From Bdellovibrionales bacterium (GTDB taxonomy: Bacteria > Bdellovibrionota > UBA1018 > CAIPTA01): 9,523 nucleotides of DNA. The stretch is taken from positions 1 through 9,523 of the forward strand of contig JAKFYM010000430.1 in NCBI GenBank assembly GCA_021730855.1. Reading direction: 5' to 3'. The notes below the pieces were generated by a model. That model searched no databases. It had not been told where the DNA came from and was given only the letters and a program-made list of their open reading frames with translations. This document shows positions 5,888 through 9,523 of the stretch, in pieces (position 1 is the stretch's first letter; the number at the start of each line of letters is the position of its first letter). Made by a program: the position numbers and the translations under genes.

Positions 5888-6754
5888 ATGGATATAGATC
5901 GAGTTCGTTATTTTAATGTATTCGTGGAGACCGGATCTCTTGTTCGGGCCGCAGAAGTGTTGCACATTTCCCAACCGGCGCTTTCCAAGGCGCTTAAGCT
6001 TCTTGAGAGAGAAGTTGGCGTAAAGCTAATGGAAGCCGAGGGGCGTGGGCTCAGGCTCACTGAATCGGGGAAGCGCTTCCGGGATCAGATTCGCCCGCTC
6101 TTGCATGAGTGGCTGAATGTCTCCAAAAAAATCCGCGACCAGGAATTTTGGATGCCAACCAGAATCGCCTCCTTTGAGGTTTTTACCACCTACTTTCTGG
6201 GTTATCTCACGAACTTCCTTGAGCTTGAGGGCCTGGAAATTCATGAACTCGGCCCGGGCAAGATGGAGCAGGCGGTGGCCGATGGCCGAGTTGATCTTGG
6301 AATCACCTATTTGCCCGTTCCCCAAGCTGGGGTGGAATTCATGGAGATCGGTAAGATAACGATGGGCGTGTTTGGGCTAGAAGCATTCAAAAAAGAAAAG
6401 TTTAGCGATCTCCCCTTTGTGATTCCTTTGCTGCCCACTGAGGGGACTCCCTCAAAAGTGATGGGAATCGATGGTTGGCCGGAGCATAAATTTGAGCGGA
6501 AAGTAAGGTATCGCGTGACCATGATGGAGTCCGCCTTGGAGCTATGTCGTCGCGGCTGCGCCGTAGCGTATTTGCCAGAGTTCATTGTGCAGTTACATAA
6601 TCAGGCCGTATTGCCTGAGGTGAGACTCAGGGAGCTCGAAGCTCCAGTTCCGCAGCGGCAAAGGCTCCAAAGCGTTTTCCTGATAGGTCCTCGAGGCGCC
6701 AAGGAAACCGATCTTCATCGCAAGATTGCAAAATGTATGCGGTCTCTAAAATAG
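5888..6754 (+). CDS. LysR-type transcriptional regulator
   Basis: A 288-residue LysR-family activator/repressor. The N-terminal winged helix-turn-helix is clear: RVRYFNVFVETGSLVRAAEV, then the recognition helix around HISQPALSKALKLLE (26-40) and the wing with LTESG (57-61). A helical linker follows, then a two-lobed effector domain (about 90-288) with ADGRVDLGITYLP and a CAVAYLPEF stretch, as is usual. The frame stays open well upstream, but that part overlaps the P450 gene; ATG 5888 gives the standard family start. No ribosome site is visible. It is divergent from the P450 operon and is the obvious candidate regulator of it and of itself. The effector might be a pathway intermediate or product; that is inferred from the arrangement typical of this family. 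Confidence 0.93.
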   Translation: MDIDRVRYFNVFVETGSLVRAAEVLHISQPALSKALKLLEREVGVKLMEAEGRGLRLTESGKRFRDQIRPLLHEWLNVSKKIRDQEFWMPTRIASFEVFTTYFLGYLTNFLELEGLEIHELGPGKMEQAVADGRVDLGITYLPVPQAGVEFMEIGKITMGVFGLEAFKKEKFSDLPFVIPLLPTEGTPSKVMGIDGWPEHKFERKVRYRVTMMESALELCRRGCAVAYLPEFIVQLHNQAVLPEVRLRELEAPVPQRQRLQSVFLIGPRGAKETDLHRKIAKCMRSLK

Positions 6755-6803
6755 GGAAATCTGGCTGAGAATTTTGCAGCGATTCGTAACTGAAAAAACG
6801 TCG

Positions 6804-6935
6804 TTATCTCCTTCGGCCCATTAGCTTCAGCAACTTCAGGAAAAGATTTACGAAGTCGAGGTAGAGCGTGAGCGCGCCTATGATCGCTTCTTTGCGGTCC
6901 CCTTCGGTGCTCTCATTGCCAAGGAGGAAAAATTT
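6804..6935 (-). pseudogene. C-terminal remnant of a BI-1/YccA-family membrane protein
   Basis: Reading the - strand from 6935 to the TAA at 6804-6806 gives 43 codons that match the C-terminal end of the Bax inhibitor-1/YccA/YbhL family: EAIIGALTLYLDFVNLFLKL followed by LKLMGRRR. The family's last membrane helix has this A-L-x-L-Y-L-D-F-x-N-L-F form and a short basic tail. The frame is closed by TAA at 6936-6938 and contains no usable start. The 54 bases between that stop and the neighbouring lipoprotein gene encode nothing BI-1-like in any - strand frame, so this is a deletion or recombination remnant and not a simple frameshift. A full gene would have about 200 more codons. Confidence 0.8.
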
Positions 6936-6989
6936 TTATGGCATTTGAAACTACAGACTACCGATCCATTTTCATAATCTCGCGCCATG

Positions 6990-7724
6990 TCATCGACGCA
7001 TTTCCATCTCCGCAGATTCAAACTCCTCAAGTTGTTCAGATTTTTCGGCCTTCTCTTCCTGCTCCAGCTCTTCCGTATAGGTGGTGAAAAGCACGCCCTT
7101 TTTTTCTACGTCATTGGAAAATTCCGATACTTCTTTCTCATCGGGTTCCGAAACGTAGGGGCCAGAAGATCCGGTGGAGTAGTCGATGTCGAGGAAGAGG
7201 CCGTTTTTGTGAAGAGCTAGGGTGAGCCAGTACACACTCACGTCTTTCTCGTTCTCAGGGTCGTTCTGCTGCTCTATTTTGAGCACAGAAACATTGCCGA
7301 AGGTTTTTACGAGCTCGTAGGTGAAGCTGGCAAGACCGGAAAGAATTTCTTTTTCGCAGTTTTCGTCTTCATACAATTCGAAGGCGTTCAGGCCAGATCC
7401 GTTTTTAAGAAAACGAATGGTGGCTTTGGAATAAATCCTTTGTCCAAAACCCTCCGACGCCATTTTGTTCAAAAAACAATGTTCCGAACGAAACGTGCCC
7501 ACCAGTGAGAACGAATCGGAAGGCTCGGAAGCGGGGAGTTCGATAGGAATTTCGGCGGGCACTTCCGCGCTAGGTTCTTCCTCTGCGGGAGTTTCGTCCA
7601 CTAAAGCGGGTTCTTCGATTTCTTGTTGAGGAGTGGAAGAGGCCTGGCGCTCGCTTCGATGAATTCCGCAGCCAAGCAAAGTCAGGCAAAGAACCAAGTA
7701 GATGGGAATGAGGGTGCTCTTCAT
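6990..7724 (-). CDS. Lipoprotein with acidic Glu/Pro linker, unknown function
   Basis: A 244-residue lipoprotein. Residues 1-18 are a lipoprotein signal (MKS, then a hydrophobic core) ending in the lipobox L16-L17-G18-C19. Residues about 26-70 form a flexible Glu/Pro/Ala-rich linker. A globular domain follows at about 72-190, beginning LVGTFRSEHC. It contains two cysteines (Cys83, Cys123) that may bridge, and alternating beta-strand-like segments. The tail (about 193-244) is again very acidic. I do not recognise the domain; a GTF...C start and beta-rich pattern are loosely lipocalin-like but unproven. The frame extends 20 codons upstream, but AGGAG (7730-7734), five bases before ATG 7724, and the signal peptide fix the start. 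It is divergent from the Calx-beta gene and probably anchored in a membrane. Confidence 0.82.
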   Translation of the reverse strand: MKSTLIPIYLVLCLTLLGCGIHRSERQASSTPQQEIEEPALVDETPAEEEPSAEVPAEIPIELPASEPSDSFSLVGTFRSEHCFLNKMASEGFGQRIYSKATIRFLKNGSGLNAFELYEDENCEKEILSGLASFTYELVKTFGNVSVLKIEQQNDPENEKDVSVYWLTLALHKNGLFLDIDYSTGSSGPYVSEPDEKEVSEFSNDVEKKGVLFTTYTEELEQEEKAEKSEQLEEFESAEMEMRR

Positions 7725-7800
7725 ATGTTCTCCTACTCCAAGTAACGCAAGGGGAGAGCCAGAACGAATGCACAATAAATTCAATGGCTTGCGGCTAGGC

Positions 7801-7820
7801 CTGTCTCCCCGCGGAGACGG
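7801..7820. repeat. GC-rich hairpin
   Basis: CTGTCTCC (7801-7808) pairs with GGAGACGG (7813-7820) around CCGC, with one T-G wobble. Six of the eight pairs (GTCTCC/GGAGAC) form an uninterrupted core. No T-run follows on the + strand. Another short dyad, AGAGA-G-TCTCT, lies about 15 bases further on. Confidence 0.4.
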
Positions 7821-7879
7821 TTTGGTGTCGCTGGAGAGAGTCTCTATGGCTGCCTGAGTGGGCTGCTTGCGCCCTAGCG

Positions 7880-7893
7880 ATCCGGTACCGGAT
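7880..7893. promoter_or_regulatory. 14-base perfect palindrome, possible operator
   Basis: ATCCGGTACCGGAT is perfectly self-complementary with no spacer, the form bound by symmetric dimeric regulators. It lies 96 bases before the Calx-beta start. A competing fold exists: GCGAT (7877-7881) with ATCGC (7896-7900). Confidence 0.35.
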
Positions 7894-7988
7894 AAATCGC
7901 CTCATGCCTGCGTAAACGTTCGGTATTTACCTAATAAAAGTCCCGGTGCGAGCCGAATAGGTAAGAGAAGGGACGCGACCTTAGGTTT

Positions 7989-9523
7989 ATGGATAAACCA
8001 AGCCAGATAATAATCTATTTATTTCACCGAGCGATCGCCTGGACGTGTCTGGGATTCGTCTTGCTCGGTTTCGCGGCCTGTTCCAATCCGATCTCGAAAG
8101 ACCTAGAGGCCGGTCGCAAATCTGCTCCTAAGCCGAATGCTAATGCGCCCACGATAACCGCTGTAGATGACGTAAGCGCGGACCAAGATGAATCCTTTAC
8201 GGTGGATTTCACCGTCGCGGATGAAGATGGACCCCTGAGTTGCCAAAGCTCCATTTACCTGGCGATCTCCAATGGCGCACTTTTCCCGCCCGCGCTAATC
8301 CGGCGGTCTGGCTCCTATCCAAATTGTAGCCTCACCTTTCAGCCGGCGACGGGATTTTGGGGCGCCAGCACCATTCAGATCCAGGCTTCCGACGGCGTGC
8401 ATACAGCCTCGACAAGCTTCACGGCCACGGTGGCGGAAGGCAAGATCACGCCCACCGTGGCGAGCTCTTCGGCTAACGAAGGCAGCCCCGTGGTTTTCTC
8501 GGTCCGCTTGCCCAATGCCCTGCCGGGCGCAAAAACAATTAATTACGCCACCAGCAATGGCACTGCCTTGTCGGGCACTCACTATTCGGTCACCTCGGGC
8601 GCGCTAGTTTTCGCCGCAGGCGAGACGGTGAAGACCGTGAGCGTGCCTACCACTCACGACAATGAAAATGCGCCTAATCGCAGCTTCACGCTCACTGTTG
8701 CCGAGACGGGAGGCGCTTCCGCTTCGGCCACCGGCACGATCGTGAATATCGACGACCTTCCCACCGCTAGCGCCGCCAGTGTGGGAGTGACCGAGGGCCA
8801 GAACCTGGTCTTTACGGTGAACTTGAGCAATGCCGCTTCGACCACCACGACCGTCACTTACGCCACCAGCAATGGCACCGCCATGGCCGGCACCAACTAC
8901 ACAGCCGCGTCTGGCACTCTCACCTTCAATCCCGGAGAAACGTCGAAAACTGTGACCGTGAACTCACAGAATGATTCCATTCATACTTCTAATCTCACAT
9001 TTTATCTCAGCCTAACGGCCAATTCCGTGACGAATACCACCACGGGCACTCTCGCCGATGCGCAAGGGCCGCCCACAGCTTCTGCCGCGGGCGCGACAGC
9101 GAATGAAGGATCTAGCCTAACGTTCACGGTGAATCTCAGTAGCGCCGCCGCCACTTCTGTGGTGGTGACCTATTCCACCAGCAATGGCACGGCCATTTCG
9201 GGAACCAATTATACGGGCACTTCGGGAACCCTCACCTTTGCTGCGGGAGAGACTGCAAAAACCGTTACGATCGCTAGCTTAGGCGATGGCATCTATACCG
9301 CGAACTTGACGTTCACTCTCAGCCTCACGACCAATGCCGTGACGAATACCGCCACTGGCACGATCACGAATACCGACAGCGCGCCCACGGCGAGCGCCAC
9401 GAACCAAGTGGCGAATGAAGGTTCGAATCTCACCTTCACGGTGAATCTCAACCGCGCTTCGTCCACCGCCACCACGGTAACTTACGCCACCGGTGATGGC
9501 ACTGCCGTGGCAGGGGTAAACTA
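7989..9523 (+). CDS. Calx-beta repeat lipoprotein, 3' partial
   Basis: The frame is open from ATG 7989 through the window end: 511 codons with no stop. Residues 1-30 are a long signal peptide (charged start, then WTCLGFVLLGFAA) with a probable lipobox FAA-Cys31. Phe at -3 is a weak fit, so plain secretion is possible. After a short linker, residues about 48-150 form an Ig/cadherin-like beta domain with two cysteines. From 154 there are Calx-beta repeats at 154-258, 259-362, 363-466 and 467 on. Each has NEG/TEG, LTFTVNLS, TYATSNGTA, GTNYT, SGTLTFAAGET and KTV. Calx-beta domains bind calcium in Na/Ca exchangers and integrin beta-4, and are common in large bacterial surface and adhesion proteins. 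A TAA at 7962 blocks any earlier start. GC content is clearly higher than in the genes to the left. A cell-surface role is inferred. Confidence 0.85.
   Translation, partial: MDKPSQIIIYLFHRAIAWTCLGFVLLGFAACSNPISKDLEAGRKSAPKPNANAPTITAVDDVSADQDESFTVDFTVADEDGPLSCQSSIYLAISNGALFPPALIRRSGSYPNCSLTFQPATGFWGASTIQIQASDGVHTASTSFTATVAEGKITPTVASSSANEGSPVVFSVRLPNALPGAKTINYATSNGTALSGTHYSVTSGALVFAAGETVKTVSVPTTHDNENAPNRSFTLTVAETGGASASATGTIVNIDDLPTASAASVGVTEGQNLVFTVNLSNAASTTTTVTYATSNGTAMAGTNYTAASGTLTFNPGETSKTVTVNSQNDSIHTSNLTFYLSLTANSVTNTTTGTLADAQGPPTASAAGATANEGSSLTFTVNLSSAAATSVVVTYSTSNGTAISGTNYTGTSGTLTFAAGETAKTVTIASLGDGIYTANLTFTLSLTTNAVTNTATGTITNTDSAPTASATNQVANEGSNLTFTVNLNRASSTATTVTYATGDGTAVAGVN
8448..9523 (+). 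repeat. Tandem Calx-beta coding repeats, unit about 312 bases
   Basis: DNA identity between units is visible directly. CCACCAGCAATGGCAC occurs at 8548, 8863 and 9175 (steps of 315 and 312). TTCACGGTGAATCTCA occurs at 9123 and 9435 (step 312). Unit lengths are therefore 105, 104 and 104 codons, with a fourth cut by the window end. The later units are more alike than the first, suggesting recent duplication toward the 3' side. Confidence 0.85.

Larger units (their letters stand above)
7725..7988. promoter_or_regulatory. 264-base divergent intergenic region rich in inverted repeats
   Basis: This gap should carry promoters for both lipoprotein genes. I see no gene in it, no tRNA and no riboswitch class I can name. 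It contains a hairpin (7801-7820), a 14-base palindrome (7880-7893) and interleaved arms that could form a pseudoknot (7927-7974), listed separately. Arms GCTAGG and CCTAGC around 7794-7799 and 7873-7878 could close a larger fold around the first hairpin. No confident -35/-10 was found on either strand. Confidence 0.4.

Noticed and set aside
5825..5974. 50-codon extension of the P450 frame to an ATG at 5974
   Set aside because: It runs under the LysR gene, is not P450-like, and MKTKCPF at 5824 is a normal start.
6921..7087. Small + strand ORF (49 codons, ATG 6938) preceded by a perfect AAGGAGG at 6921-6927
   Set aside because: It overlaps the lipoprotein gene antisense for most of its length, has no recognisable sequence, and the AAGGAGG is the complement of two Leu codons in the BI-1 remnant.
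7725..7784. 20-codon extension of the lipoprotein frame
   Set aside because: It would place residues before the signal peptide; AGGAG five bases before ATG 7724 fixes the start.
7785..7988. Known riboswitch or structured RNA (c-di-GMP, 6S, RNase P) in the divergent gap
   Set aside because: None of the conserved sequence signatures I know for these classes is present; only generic dyads are seen.
8024..9475. Several - strand ORFs opposite the Calx-beta gene
   Set aside because: They are antisense shadows of a GC-rich repetitive coding sequence, with no ribosome sites or family motifs.

Overview
The window looks like chromosomal DNA of a free-living or predatory Gram-negative bacterium. It has two secreted lipoproteins with lipoboxes, one Sec-type secreted protein, a LysR regulator and Shine-Dalgarno sites. 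The mix of acidic-linker lipoproteins, a Calx-beta surface protein, a P450 and a BI-1 fragment would fit Bdellovibrionota or a myxobacterial/deltaproteobacterial-type genome, but this taxonomic guess is weak. Base composition is uneven: sampled lines of the left third are AT-rich (about 40% GC), whereas the Calx-beta gene at the right end is near 60% GC.

Left region (1-3181, all + strand): a 5'-cut HepT/HI0074-type HEPN protein, a uridine-kinase-like P-loop kinase, a small secreted cysteine-containing protein of unknown function, then a tight VOC-HAD gene pair. The gaps are 159-247 bases and hold hairpins. The most striking are two adjacent hairpins at 1297-1379 that share the arm TTGTTCTCC. 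The genes look independent, as in an accessory region.

Centre (3193-6754): the most interesting part. On the - strand a cytochrome P450, a class I terpene-synthase-like protein and a GFA/CENP-V-type zinc protein are joined by two 4-base ATGA overlaps, so they form one translationally coupled operon in the order P450, terpene synthase-like, GFA. A LysR-type regulator is divergent from it across only 63 bases, and that gap contains overlapping dyads. The terpene-synthase assignment rests on DDFAD, on an NSE-like N-x-L-x-T-x-x-x-E motif 142 residues later, and on an arginine exactly 46 residues before the NSE asparagine. The simplest reading is a compact, regulated terpenoid pathway: cyclisation, then P450 oxidation, with a zinc enzyme of unknown contribution.

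Right region (6755-9523): the C-terminal 43 codons of a BI-1/YccA-family membrane protein survive as a remnant on the - strand. Next comes a - strand lipoprotein with a Glu/Pro-rich linker, then a 264-base divergent intergenic region with several dyads and a possible pseudoknot. Last is a + strand lipoprotein built of an N-terminal Ig-like region followed by about 104-residue Calx-beta repeats, which continues past the window end.
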